Made by a program: the position numbers and the translations under genes | Shown here: piece after piece, positions 1-5,729 of the stretch | Layout of the letters: the number at the start of each line of letters is the position of its first letter | How positions within the stretch are numbered: the stretch's first letter is position 1 | The notes under the pieces: generated by a model | Seen by the model: only the letters and a program-made list of their open reading frames with translations | Database searches by the model: none | Told to the model about the DNA's origin: nothing | Source of the DNA: Planctomycetaceae bacterium | GTDB taxonomy: Bacteria; Planctomycetota; Planctomycetia; Planctomycetales; Planctomycetaceae | Reading direction: 5' to 3' | DNA length: 5,729 nucleotides | NCBI GenBank assembly: GCA_027080405.1 | Contig: JALWSL010000249.1 | Coordinates: 1,247 to 6,975 of the forward strand

Positions 1-55
1 CAATAATGCCTAGCAGAAAGACCGCACATAAAGCAGCAACTACAATACTTCGCAT
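1..55 (-). CDS. N-terminal fragment of a secreted or membrane protein (cut by window edge)
   Basis: Reading the minus strand from an ATG at 55-53 gives 18 codons, MRSIVVAALCAVFLLGII, before the window ends. This is a typical signal peptide or membrane anchor start: one arginine after Met, then an unbroken hydrophobic core. An AGGA Shine-Dalgarno match lies at 66-63 on the minus strand, 7 nt before the ATG, which strongly supports the start. The gene is divergent from the esterase gene at 369. Its function cannot be read from this fragment: the product could be a secreted enzyme, a lipoprotein or a pilin-like protein. It is too short for routine ORF calling, so the call rests on the combination of signal-like sequence and well-placed ribosome binding site. 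Confidence 0.6.
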   Translation of the reverse strand, partial: MRSIVVAALCAVFLLGII

Positions 56-62
56 TGAACGA

Positions 63-66
63 TCCT
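63..66 (-). promoter_or_regulatory. Ribosome binding site of the left-edge gene
   Basis: On the minus strand AGGA is followed by seven bases and then ATG at 55. It is one of the clearer Shine-Dalgarno matches in this window, and it fixes the start of a gene that is otherwise only 18 codons long here. Confidence 0.55.
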
Positions 67-85
67 AGTATTCAAATGGAAAAAA

Positions 86-127
86 AGTTCACGAACTGCA
101 TCCAGACTACCGATTTTCAGTTCACGA
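86..127. repeat. AGTTCACGAACT palindrome plus partial direct copy
   Basis: Positions 86-97 read AGTTC-AC-GAACT, inverted arms of 5 bp around a 2-bp centre. The left nine bases, AGTTCACGA, recur at 119-127, exactly 33 bp downstream, about three helical turns. The location in a divergent promoter region fits an operator, but no regulator family can be named. Short repeats of this size can arise by chance. Confidence 0.3.
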
Positions 128-328
128 TTCCAAGCCAATTTGGTTGATAATTCCGATAAAACCGATTTTTCCCTCCTGGCTAATCAGCCACAACAGCCCA
201 ATCGGAACAAACTGTATTGATGCGTTGACTTGACCAATTCAAATCCGTCTTCCATAATGCGCGATTGTACCATGTTGAATGCTCGCGATTCAACCACCTT
301 GCTACCTGCCTTGTTTTTGCATTCCTTA

Positions 329-355
329 TGAAACACAACCCTTTTGAAACACAAC
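329..355 (+). repeat. 11-bp direct repeat in the esterase leader
   Basis: TGAAACACAAC occurs at 329-339 and again at 345-355, an offset of 16 bp. The second copy ends 2 nt before the Shine-Dalgarno sequence of the esterase gene. It may be a local slippage duplication or a binding site in the 5' leader. Confidence 0.5.
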
Positions 356-357
356 AT

Positions 358-361
358 GGAG
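358..361 (+). promoter_or_regulatory. Ribosome binding site of the esterase gene
   Basis: GGAG is followed by seven bases and then the ATG at 369. The spacing is optimal and supports this start, which also places a complete signal peptide at the N-terminus. Confidence 0.6.
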
Positions 362-368
362 ATCTGCA

Positions 369-1925
369 ATGAAGCTGCTTTGTCGCTTGGTTTTACCGGT
401 TATTCTGGCTCTGATTGTTCCTGCAGTCACTTTTGCAGATGTCGAACTGTGTCATGTCTTCACTGACCACATGGTTCTGCAGCGGAACAGGCAGAATCCC
501 GTTTGGGGTTGGGATACCCCGGGGACAAAGGTGACAGTCACCATAAAAGATCAAAAGCACGAAGCGACCGCAGATGCCAGTGGCCGTTGGCAGGTAAAAC
601 TGGATGCGATGAAGGCGGGCGGGCCTTTTGTTCTTAAAGTCTCAGGCAGTAGCGATGTCACCATACAGGATGTTCTGGTTGGTGAAGTCTGGGTATGCTC
701 TGGTCAATCGAACATGGCTTTTACGGTTGGATCTTCTACTGACGCCGATCTGGAGACCCTCACCGCGAAGTATCCCCGTATTCGACACCTTAGAATTCCG
801 AATCGTGCCTCCCAAAAACATGAGAAAGATTTTAATGGAGCCTGGACAGTCTGCTCTCCGCAAACTGTCAGGAGTTATACCGGCGTCGGCTACTTTTTCG
901 GCCTGGAAATTCATCAGGCATTGGGAGTGCCGGTCGGTCTGATCAACAACTCGTGGGGAGGCTCTTCAGCTGAGGCGTGGGTACGGCGGGATCTGCTCGA
1001 AAAAGATGAACGCTATACCGAAATGATGAAACGCTGGGCCGGGATTGAGAAGACCTACGATCATGAAAAGGCGATGGCAAAATATGCCCAGCAGCTCAAA
1101 AATTGGCAGGAAGCGGTCAAGAAAGCCAAGGCGGAAAAAAAGCCGATTCCAAGACGCCCCCGAGCTCCCCGTAATCCGCTCACAGGCAACCATCGTCCGG
1201 GGAACCTTTATGGCGGTTGTTTGTATCCGGTTATTGGGTACGGCATCAGGGGAACGATTTGGTATCAGGGGGAATCGAATGCTGGGCGGGCTTACCAGTA
1301 TCGACACCTGTTCCCACTGATGATCAACAACTGGCGTCAGGACTGGAAACAGGGGGACTTCCCTTTCTACTGGGTTTCTCTTGCTGACTTTAGACGGGAG
1401 GTTCCGGAACCGGGAGAAAGCACCTGGGCTGAATTGAGGGAAGCACAGACGATGACACTTTCACTCCCCCATACTGGCGAAGCCATTATTACCGATCTGG
1501 GAGAAGCAGACGACATTCACCCCAGAAACAAGCGGGATGTAGGCAAACGTCTGGCGAGATTGGCACTCGCGCAGGACTACGGCTTCAAGATTGTCAGTCG
1601 TTCACCGCGGTACCTTTCCCATACCATCAAAGATGGAAAGGTCATCATCAAATTCCAGGATGTTGGTGATGGTCTCGATACCTTTGATGTGCGTGAACCG
1701 ATCGGTTTGGCGATTGCGGGAGAAGACAGAAAGTTCGTTAAAGCACAAGGAAAAATTCTGAGCAACGATACGTTGCTTGTCTGGTCGAATCAGGTCAAGA
1801 ATCCGGTTGCGGTTCGCTATGCCTGGGCGGATAACCCGGTTTGCAACCTGCAAAACAGAACAGGTTTGCCTGTGACACCGTTCCGTACAGACGATTGGCC
1901 CGGTTTGACTGTTGATGCCAAATAA
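369..1925 (+). CDS. Secreted sialate O-acetylesterase family protein (SGNH/GDSL hydrolase)
   Basis: This 518-residue protein should remove O-acetyl esters from sialic acids or other acetylated sugars, probably outside the cytoplasm. Residues 1-23 form a signal peptide (MKLLCR, a hydrophobic stretch, then a likely cut after TFA). Residues about 24-105 look like the N-terminal beta-sandwich of the family (HMVLQRN, PVWGW, GRWQV). The SGNH catalytic domain follows. GQSNM at 112-116 carries the nucleophile Ser114, WYQGESN lies at 298-304, and DDIHP at 381-385 supplies the Asp/His pair around His384, so all expected catalytic blocks are present. A lysine/proline-rich, helix-like insert at about 226-271 interrupts the domain; I associate similar inserts with planctomycete homologues. 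The length is ordinary for the family. A GGAG 7 nt before the ATG supports the start. True substrate specificity is not visible: plant or algal acetylated polysaccharides are as plausible as sialic acid. Confidence 0.92.
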   Translation: MKLLCRLVLPVILALIVPAVTFADVELCHVFTDHMVLQRNRQNPVWGWDTPGTKVTVTIKDQKHEATADASGRWQVKLDAMKAGGPFVLKVSGSSDVTIQDVLVGEVWVCSGQSNMAFTVGSSTDADLETLTAKYPRIRHLRIPNRASQKHEKDFNGAWTVCSPQTVRSYTGVGYFFGLEIHQALGVPVGLINNSWGGSSAEAWVRRDLLEKDERYTEMMKRWAGIEKTYDHEKAMAKYAQQLKNWQEAVKKAKAEKKPIPRRPRAPRNPLTGNHRPGNLYGGCLYPVIGYGIRGTIWYQGESNAGRAYQYRHLFPLMINNWRQDWKQGDFPFYWVSLADFRREVPEPGESTWAELREAQTMTLSLPHTGEAIITDLGEADDIHPRNKRDVGKRLARLALAQDYGFKIVSRSPRYLSHTIKDGKVIIKFQDVGDGLDTFDVREPIGLAIAGEDRKFVKAQGKILSNDTLLVWSNQVKNPVAVRYAWADNPVCNLQNRTGLPVTPFRTDDWPGLTVDAK

Positions 1926-2203
1926 AATACGAGATCATGTTGTTCAGAGGAGTTGTTCCACGAACTGGCCAACGTGCGATCTATGTGTCGAGTAGCGACG
2001 ATTTCCGACGAAGCCTACCCGCTCAACCTCAACATGGTGTAAATGCTAAACCGGCAGGTTAAGCCGAAGACGGTTTCGGCTTCCACCGTTTTGAAAGGGT
2101 GAGGAGTGCCGGTGATGCAAGCAGCTATTGATCTGTCATCCTTTCGGGCATTTCGCAACTGAAAAACACCGAAAATATTCAGCATCAATACGAAACCTGG
2201 TCA
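1926..2203. other. Intergenic region between convergent genes
   Basis: This lies between the esterase stop (plus) and the lipoprotein stop (minus). Frames here are short or are shadows, and no protein pattern was recognised. The main content is the stem-loop cluster at 2049-2092, described separately. Confidence 0.55.
2049..2092. terminator. Stem-loop cluster, possible bidirectional terminator
   Basis: Three pairings overlap here. AACC (2049-2052) pairs with GGTT (2057-2060). Directly after it, AAGCCGAA (2061-2068) pairs perfectly with TTCGGCTT (2075-2082) around a 6-nt loop. The bases ACGGT in that loop (2070-2074) can instead pair with ACCGT (2085-2089), which runs into TTTT (2089-2092). 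The position between convergent genes fits a terminator for both strands. However, the T-run is short, and the element lies more than 120 nt from either stop codon. Confidence 0.4.
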
Positions 2204-2572
2204 CTAAAAGGGAACGGCCTGATGATACTGCTTCGATCGTCTGGACGTTCGCGGATCCGGGGGAGTGTGCATCACTCCCGGGGTTGGCCTGCCCGGAAAA
2301 TATTCGGCTTCTTTGGAGCGGCGAACCCGACTTCGGGGCTGATCGTAGCCACGCGGTCGCGTGTCGGTTTTGGGGCCTAAATCGTCCAGGGCAAAGGGGT
2401 CGAATTGTTTGAAGCGTTCGTTTTCGATGCGGGGATCCATCGCATACGGGCTGGGCAATTGCGTGTTCCAGGGCGTGATACAACCGACGCAGCAGGAGCA
2501 AAACGCTGATAACATCAATGCTCGATAAACAATCGGCTTTGCCAGGCTCGAATTCATCGCTAAAATTTTCAT
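2204..2572 (-). CDS. Small putative lipoprotein, proline/arginine-rich
   Basis: This 122-residue protein has an N-terminal export signal: Lys12 and Arg17, a short hydrophobic stretch (ALMLSAF), then a cysteine cluster ending CCVGC. Cys31 is the probable lipid-modified residue, although the -3 residue (Cys28) is not the usual Leu. The mature part is short and polar: QLPSPYAMDPRIE, DPFALDDLGPKTDTRPRGY, then a basic tail with a TPGVMHTPPDPRTSRRSK segment. I recall similar small secreted proteins (PSPY.LDP, DP...LGP...RP.GY) in planctomycetes, but I know no function. The ATG at 2572 is chosen. An in-frame ATG at 2557 would also keep the signal, and an upstream in-frame GTG at 2632 would bury it. 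None has a clear Shine-Dalgarno sequence. Overlapping frames on both strands (2136-2591 minus, 2128-2412 plus) lack such features. The gene is divergent from dus and convergent with the esterase. Confidence 0.68.
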   Translation of the reverse strand: MKILAMNSSLAKPIVYRALMLSAFCSCCVGCITPWNTQLPSPYAMDPRIENERFKQFDPFALDDLGPKTDTRPRGYDQPRSRVRRSKEAEYFPGRPTPGVMHTPPDPRTSRRSKQYHQAVPF

Positions 2573-2782
2573 TGCACCATGTTGACGCCAATAAGAGTCT
2601 ATGAGCAACAGATTACCCCTCATCAGTAACACGTTGGCTTGTCGCGAGAGGAACAGACCAGGCTGCCCCCTTGCAGATACCCTGTCTGAACAGAACGTCT
2701 CCCCGCACAGGGCGGCAGGATACCAGAATCACGATTTCTTCGACAGGGGAATATAAACAGGCAGAAAGAGCTGAATATCGAG
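2573..2782. promoter_or_regulatory. Divergent intergenic region between lipoprotein and dus genes
   Basis: The 210 bp should hold promoters for both flanking genes. TATAAA at 2752-2757 is a possible -10 for dus, but no good -35 lies 16-18 bp upstream. If dus actually starts at 2870 or 2888 (see the dus entry), the region is about 100 bp longer and includes the inverted repeat at 2819-2837. Confidence 0.35.
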
Positions 2783-3916
2783 ATGAATTCTTCCCTGCAA
2801 ACGCAAACAGAATCACACGATTGTAAAAATTACAATCAGCACGATAACGAGAACATCCCTGACCGATATTTGCAGGAGGAAAAGGAAATCTCTGTCGGTT
2901 CGCGAGTTCTCCCGTCGCGTTACTTCCTGGCGCCTCTGGCTGGATATACCCATCTTCCTCTACGAACCGCGTTAAGAGAGTTGGGGGGCATCGGGCTGGC
3001 GACGACTGATCTGATCCTGGCGGCACAACTTGTTTCCGGAGGACGGAAAGCACGGGAATTGATCAAGACCTCTGCACAGGACAAGCCGTTATCTGTCCAA
3101 ATTTTCGGAAGTCAAATTTCGGATCTCACCAGGGCGGCGGTATTTCTTGAACAGATGGGCTATGAGGGGATCGATATCAACATGGGCTGCCCGATGGGAA
3201 AGGTCAACAGTTCCGGGGGAGGAGCTCGATTGATGTGTGACTGTGATTCCGCAACCGCGATGGTGGCTGCGGTGGTAAAAGCGGTATCGGTTCCGGTAAC
3301 CGTGAAAATGCGACTGGGATGGAATTCGGAACAAATCACCGCACCGCTGTTGGCAAAATCTTTTGAACAGGTTGGGATTGCGGGGATTACCGTTCATGGA
3401 CGGACTCGACAGCAAGGTTTTCACGGCCAGGTGAATCTCGATGGGATCAGGCAGGTCGTCGAAGCAGTTGAGCAGATTCCAGTGATCGGCAACGGAGATG
3501 TGCGGACGCTTGAAGACGCAATCACGATGAGGGACATCACGGGATGCCAGGCTGTTGCAATCGGACGTGGGGCGATGCTTGACCCCTGGCTGTTTCGGAA
3601 ACTGAAACAGCTTCATGAAGGCGAAAAACCTACTCCGCCGACACCTGATGAGCAGATCGCTTTTTTGCGCAGACACTTCGATTTAATGCTTCACGAACAT
3701 GGGGACTATGCGACTGTTCTTTTCCGAAAATTTGCGGGATGGTATGGAGCAAGACTTGGAATCCCCGAAGATTTGGAAGACCGCTTAAGACGACTGGATT
3801 CTCCCGATAAGTTCCAGGAGATCGTCGAAGAAATAAAGCGACGCCATGGAGAGCGCACTACCACCACGGCAACCGCTTTGATCAAGGTTCCCAACGGTCC
3901 TGTCGAGCGATGGTGA
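2783..3916 (+). CDS. dus: tRNA-dihydrouridine synthase (Dus family)
   Basis: This 377-residue cytoplasmic flavoenzyme reduces specific uridines in tRNA to dihydrouridine using FMN and NAD(P)H. The TIM-barrel signatures are complete: APLAGYT (50-56) at the FMN site, VQIFG (105-109), NMGCP (133-137) with the catalytic Cys136, VNSSGGGARLM (141-151), VKMRLGW (174-180), HGRTR (205-209), GNGDV (236-240) and GRGAMLDPWLF (261-271). The C-terminal helical tRNA-binding region follows, with RKFAGWY (315-321). Which Dus subfamily, and so which tRNA position, cannot be decided here. The first 35 residues are polar and unlike the family. Homology begins at about ISVGSRVLPSRY, as in relatives that start only a few residues before this motif. 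The start may therefore lie downstream, at the TTG at 2870 or even the ATC at 2888, which sits 8 nt after AGGAGG. The ATG at 2783 has only a weak AAAGAG upstream. The gene appears monocistronic. Confidence 0.93.
   Translation: MNSSLQTQTESHDCKNYNQHDNENIPDRYLQEEKEISVGSRVLPSRYFLAPLAGYTHLPLRTALRELGGIGLATTDLILAAQLVSGGRKARELIKTSAQDKPLSVQIFGSQISDLTRAAVFLEQMGYEGIDINMGCPMGKVNSSGGGARLMCDCDSATAMVAAVVKAVSVPVTVKMRLGWNSEQITAPLLAKSFEQVGIAGITVHGRTRQQGFHGQVNLDGIRQVVEAVEQIPVIGNGDVRTLEDAITMRDITGCQAVAIGRGAMLDPWLFRKLKQLHEGEKPTPPTPDEQIAFLRRHFDLMLHEHGDYATVLFRKFAGWYGARLGIPEDLEDRLRRLDSPDKFQEIVEEIKRRHGERTTTTATALIKVPNGPVERW
2819..2837. repeat. Perfect inverted repeat GATTGTAA-AAA-TTACAATC
   Basis: Two 8-bp arms match perfectly around a 3-bp centre. 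The repeat lies in codons 13-19 of dus if the ATG at 2783 is used, or in the 5' leader if translation starts at 2870 or 2888. It contains TACAAT (2831-2836), one base from a consensus -10, but no matching -35 is seen. It could be a repressor operator or an RNA hairpin. No regulator family is assigned. Confidence 0.5.
2874..2879 (+). promoter_or_regulatory. AGGAGG, strong Shine-Dalgarno match inside the annotated dus start
   Basis: A full AGGAGG lies 8 nt before the in-frame codon ATC at 2888, just where homology to Dus proteins begins. No ATG or GTG lies at a suitable distance, and the TTG at 2870 is upstream of it. It may be a real ribosome binding site for a non-AUG start, a relic, or simply the Glu codons of an N-terminal extension. 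Confidence 0.3.
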
Positions 3917-4003
3917 GCCCTGGACGTTGTGCAGTAGCGCCTTTTCAGTCCTTAAATCGGGAGGTTGTATTTTCATGGGCCGCGTTCCGTTGTCGCACTG
4001 ATT

Positions 4004-4031
4004 TGATGCACCAACTCTGATGCACCAACCC
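4004..4031. repeat. Two tandem copies of a 14-bp unit
   Basis: TGATGCACCAACTC (4004-4017) is followed immediately by TGATGCACCAACCC (4018-4031), with 13 of 14 bases the same. A 9-base match, TCTGATGCA, also occurs at 4440-4448, nearer the HD-GYP-like gene. Slippage duplication is the simplest reading; tandem binding sites are possible. Confidence 0.6.
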
Positions 4032-4324
4032 AAAATCAAGAGCTGAAGATGCAGTGATTCCCTTTATGCAAATCGCCGGGATACCTGTAACCAATGCGAA
4101 ATGATTGGAGTGAGTTGTGCTTCCCCGAAAGTTCTGTTTTTCCCTGAACAACGATTGCCACCCCCAACTGCTACAATCCGCATGACCGGCAGGGGTATCG
4201 CCCCGTTCGGGATCTTCCAATCGAATGGAACTCATTTCCATCTCGCCGGTTCTGCTTTGCAAGCTATTAATGAGGAAACTGTAAGCAGTAATTGCTCTGT
4301 CTCGGCTTTCGATTATTGTCGAGG

Positions 4325-4334
4325 GGAATATTCC
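4325..4334. repeat. Perfect 10-bp palindrome GGAATATTCC
   Basis: The palindrome lies about 170 bp before the HD-GYP-like start codon. Its last base begins CATAAT (4334-4339), a five-of-six match to a -10 box, so a protein bound to the palindrome could block a promoter there. No -35 at proper spacing was found, so this is only a candidate site. Confidence 0.25.
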
Positions 4335-4502
4335 ATAATAAATCGTGAATCGGGCAGGCGGTACTTCGCGTAACTGGCCCTTTCAGGGCATGATGTTGGG
4401 GCTGATTCTCCGTAACCCGCTCCTTTGTCGCTTGTTACGTCTGATGCAACCGCAACTTCCAGGACTGAAGTCGCGCTGGTTGTACTTCCACAAGTGAGAG
4501 CC

Positions 4503-5729
4503 ATGAACAAAACCATTATTTCGCTCAACGAATTGCGCCAAGGTGTCGTGCTACCAGCCGCAATTTATGATGCGCAGAATTCACAGTTGTTGCTGTTGAA
4601 TCGTGGCATCACGCTGACACAGGATAAAATTGGTGGCCTGCGCAAACGTGGCATCAAGCAGATTGCGATCGACAGCAAGTATGTCTCGGAGATCAGTCTC
4701 GGCCTTGCCAGCCAGAAGAAAAATCTCAATCGAAAAGACCAGGTTCTTAAAGAACTGAAAACGCAGAATGGGGAAGGATCCCGCTCACTATTCAGGGAGT
4801 TGAAAAAACCTCCTTCTGCCAACTACGATGCCCGCCTGGAAAAAAGTTTCGCTTCAGCCCACCAAAAACATGTCGAACATCTGAAAAGTTTTTTTGCTGA
4901 GCTCTATAGCGAATCGAAGGAGGGAGTCCGCTACGATCCCCTTTCAAAAATTGCGAATGAGTCGGTGGAGCAACTGCTCGGCGATATTGATCTGTTTGTC
5001 AAACTGGCAATCGAGTCCTCTCAGGCCGAGGCTATTAATGAGCATTGTCTGAAGGTCTCCAAACTGGCCATGTCAATGGCAACCATATTGGGATTCAGCA
5101 AGGAAAATGTCTGTTACATCGGGATGGGGTGCCTGATGTCACGAATAGGTATCGGCAAAGCGATACAGAAATTGATCAATTTGCCAAGAGAGTTCACTCC
5201 GCTGGAAGCCCTTGAAATGAAAAAACACGCTTCCCGAAAATTGAGGCTGCTCGAACAGATCCCCGGAATTCCGATTGCAGTAAAACAGGTTGCATGGCAA
5301 ATCCACGAGAGATGGAATGGTTCCGGCTATCCGAGAGGCAGAGCCGGTACGCAAATCCCCCCGCTTGTCCGCGTTGCATCTGTCGCAGATGCCTATGTGG
5401 CCATGACCTCCGATCGTCCCTATCGTAAAGCAATGGCTCCCTATACGGCCGTTGAGACCATTTTGGAAGAGGCTCGCAAAGGGTTATATGAACCGAACGC
5501 CGTGCGCGGTCTTCTTCAGACAATATCCCTGTTTCCGCTGGGATCACACGTCGAGCTTTCAAATAAAATGTGCGCGGTGACGATTCGCAACCACGCCCAG
5601 TTCTACGACAGGCCAACTGTAAAGGTTATTTGTGATTCCTTCGGGCTTCCTGTCCAGGAAGATATTATCGATCTCTCCCAAGAGCAGGAATTGCAGATCG
5701 TGAAAACATTGACCCCGAACGATATCAAC
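4503..5729 (+). CDS. HD-GYP-like signalling protein with degenerate metal site (3' end outside window)
   Basis: The frame stays open for 409 codons from the ATG at 4503 to the window end. HD-GYP proteins normally hydrolyse cyclic di-GMP in the cytoplasm. Residues about 5-57 (LRQGVVLPAAIYD, LLLLNRGITLTQDKI, LRKRGIKQIAID) match the N-terminal segment common in planctomycete HD-GYP proteins. A charged linker (about 70-145) precedes the HD-GYP region at about 160-345. WNGSGYP (271-277), VADAYVAMTSDRPYR (294-308, Asp296), His181, His242 and His268 are present. However, the HD dyad position reads CLMSRIGIGK (210-219), with Ser213-Arg214 in place of His-Asp, and the usual HHE before GYP is IHE (267-269). 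The di- or tri-metal site is therefore probably broken, suggesting a non-catalytic c-di-GMP effector or scaffold. The tail (FPLGSHVELSN, then RPTVKVICD) is typical of the family. The only upstream purine run is GAGAG, very close to the ATG; an in-frame GTG lies at 4494. Confidence 0.88.
   Translation, partial: MNKTIISLNELRQGVVLPAAIYDAQNSQLLLLNRGITLTQDKIGGLRKRGIKQIAIDSKYVSEISLGLASQKKNLNRKDQVLKELKTQNGEGSRSLFRELKKPPSANYDARLEKSFASAHQKHVEHLKSFFAELYSESKEGVRYDPLSKIANESVEQLLGDIDLFVKLAIESSQAEAINEHCLKVSKLAMSMATILGFSKENVCYIGMGCLMSRIGIGKAIQKLINLPREFTPLEALEMKKHASRKLRLLEQIPGIPIAVKQVAWQIHERWNGSGYPRGRAGTQIPPLVRVASVADAYVAMTSDRPYRKAMAPYTAVETILEEARKGLYEPNAVRGLLQTISLFPLGSHVELSNKMCAVTIRNHAQFYDRPTVKVICDSFGLPVQEDIIDLSQEQELQIVKTLTPNDIN

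Larger units (their letters stand above)
56..368. other. Divergent intergenic region with short repeats, no gene seen
   Basis: This stretch lies between the minus-strand fragment starting at 55 and the plus-strand esterase starting at 369, so it should carry promoters for both. I see no convincing -35/-10 pair. It contains an imperfect palindrome with a direct partial copy (86-127), a small TGGCT-AATC-AGCCA stem-loop (177-190) and an 11-bp direct repeat (329-355). A 61-codon minus-strand frame (184-369) shows no recognisable protein pattern and is not called. Confidence 0.6.
3917..4502. other. Long intergenic stretch, no convincing gene
   Basis: There are 586 bp between the dus stop and the HD-GYP-like gene. 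A 90-codon plus frame (4101-4373) and a 105-codon minus frame (3945-4262) overlap each other, have no ribosome binding site and show no recognisable protein pattern. I see no clear terminator directly after dus. Contents noted: a tandem 14-bp repeat (4004-4031), the palindrome GGAATATTCC (4325-4334) with CATAAT at its right end (4334-4339), a GCCCT-TTC-AGGGC hairpin (4377-4389) and an inverted pair CGTAAC/GTTACG (4411-4416, 4434-4439). The promoter of the downstream gene should lie here, but I cannot place it with confidence. Confidence 0.6.

Noticed and set aside
171..178. Minus-strand AGGAGG-like run as a ribosome binding site
   Set aside because: No ATG, GTG or TTG start with an open frame follows at a usable distance on that strand.
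2128..2412. 94-codon plus-strand frame
   Set aside because: It lies antisense to the lipoprotein gene and has no ribosome binding site or recognisable protein features.
2136..2591. 151-codon minus-strand frame, longer than the lipoprotein frame it overlaps
   Set aside because: It has no signal, domain or motif pattern, while the overlapping frame (2204-2572) has an export signal, a cysteine cluster and ordered motifs. It is a shadow frame.
2613..3053. 146-codon minus-strand frame across the dus start
   Set aside because: It overlaps conserved dus sequence antisense and has no features. It does not explain the uncertain dus start.
3089..3676. 195-codon minus-strand frame
   Set aside because: It is fully antisense to the well-conserved dus coding region, and its translation has no protein-like pattern.
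4316..4339. Promoter TTGTCG ... CATAAT
   Set aside because: The spacer is only 12 bp, too short for a standard sigma-70-type promoter, so only the palindrome is reported.
4101..4373. Possible 90-residue gene before the HD-GYP-like gene
   Set aside because: No ribosome binding site, no hydrophobic or domain pattern, and it overlaps an equally featureless frame on the other strand.
4381..4502. c-di-GMP riboswitch upstream of the HD-GYP-like gene
   Set aside because: The function of the gene made this attractive, but I could not find the conserved core of either known c-di-GMP riboswitch class. Only small unrelated inverted repeats are present.

Overview
The window most likely comes from the chromosome of a planctomycete. 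This rests on protein style, not on a database match: a secreted sialate O-acetylesterase-type hydrolase with a lysine/proline-rich insert, a very small proline/arginine-rich lipoprotein, a stand-alone tRNA-dihydrouridine synthase, and an HD-GYP-like protein with the N-terminal regulatory segment I associate with planctomycete HD-GYP proteins. Base composition looks moderate. Genes are spaced apart, with long gaps and mostly weak Shine-Dalgarno sequences. No rRNA, tRNA, CRISPR array or insertion sequence was recognised.

Layout from left to right. (1) At the left edge, on the minus strand, is the start of a secreted protein, of which only the signal peptide is visible (1-55). (2) A 313-bp divergent gap (56-368) holds short repeats. 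(3) A complete plus-strand SGNH/GDSL-type sialate O-acetylesterase with a signal peptide follows (369-1925). (4) The gap 1926-2203 has a strong stem-loop element at 2049-2092. (5) A small minus-strand lipoprotein gene (about 2204-2572) follows. It is convergent with the esterase and divergent from the next gene. (6) A tRNA-dihydrouridine synthase (2783-3916, plus) has an uncertain start; a 19-bp inverted repeat and a strong internal AGGAGG sit inside its first 36 codons. (7) A 586-bp stretch (3917-4502) has no convincing gene but contains a tandem 14-bp repeat and some inverted repeats. (8) An HD-GYP-like protein (4503 to the right edge, open-ended) has kept its GYP segment but lost the HD dyad.

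The genes do not form an obvious operon or a shared pathway. Two are envelope or secreted proteins, one acts in tRNA modification and one is a probable signalling protein. I found no convincing new multigene system. The observations most worth a second look are the degenerate HD-GYP domain, the start of the dus gene with its palindrome, the orphan small lipoprotein, and the overlapping hairpins after the esterase.
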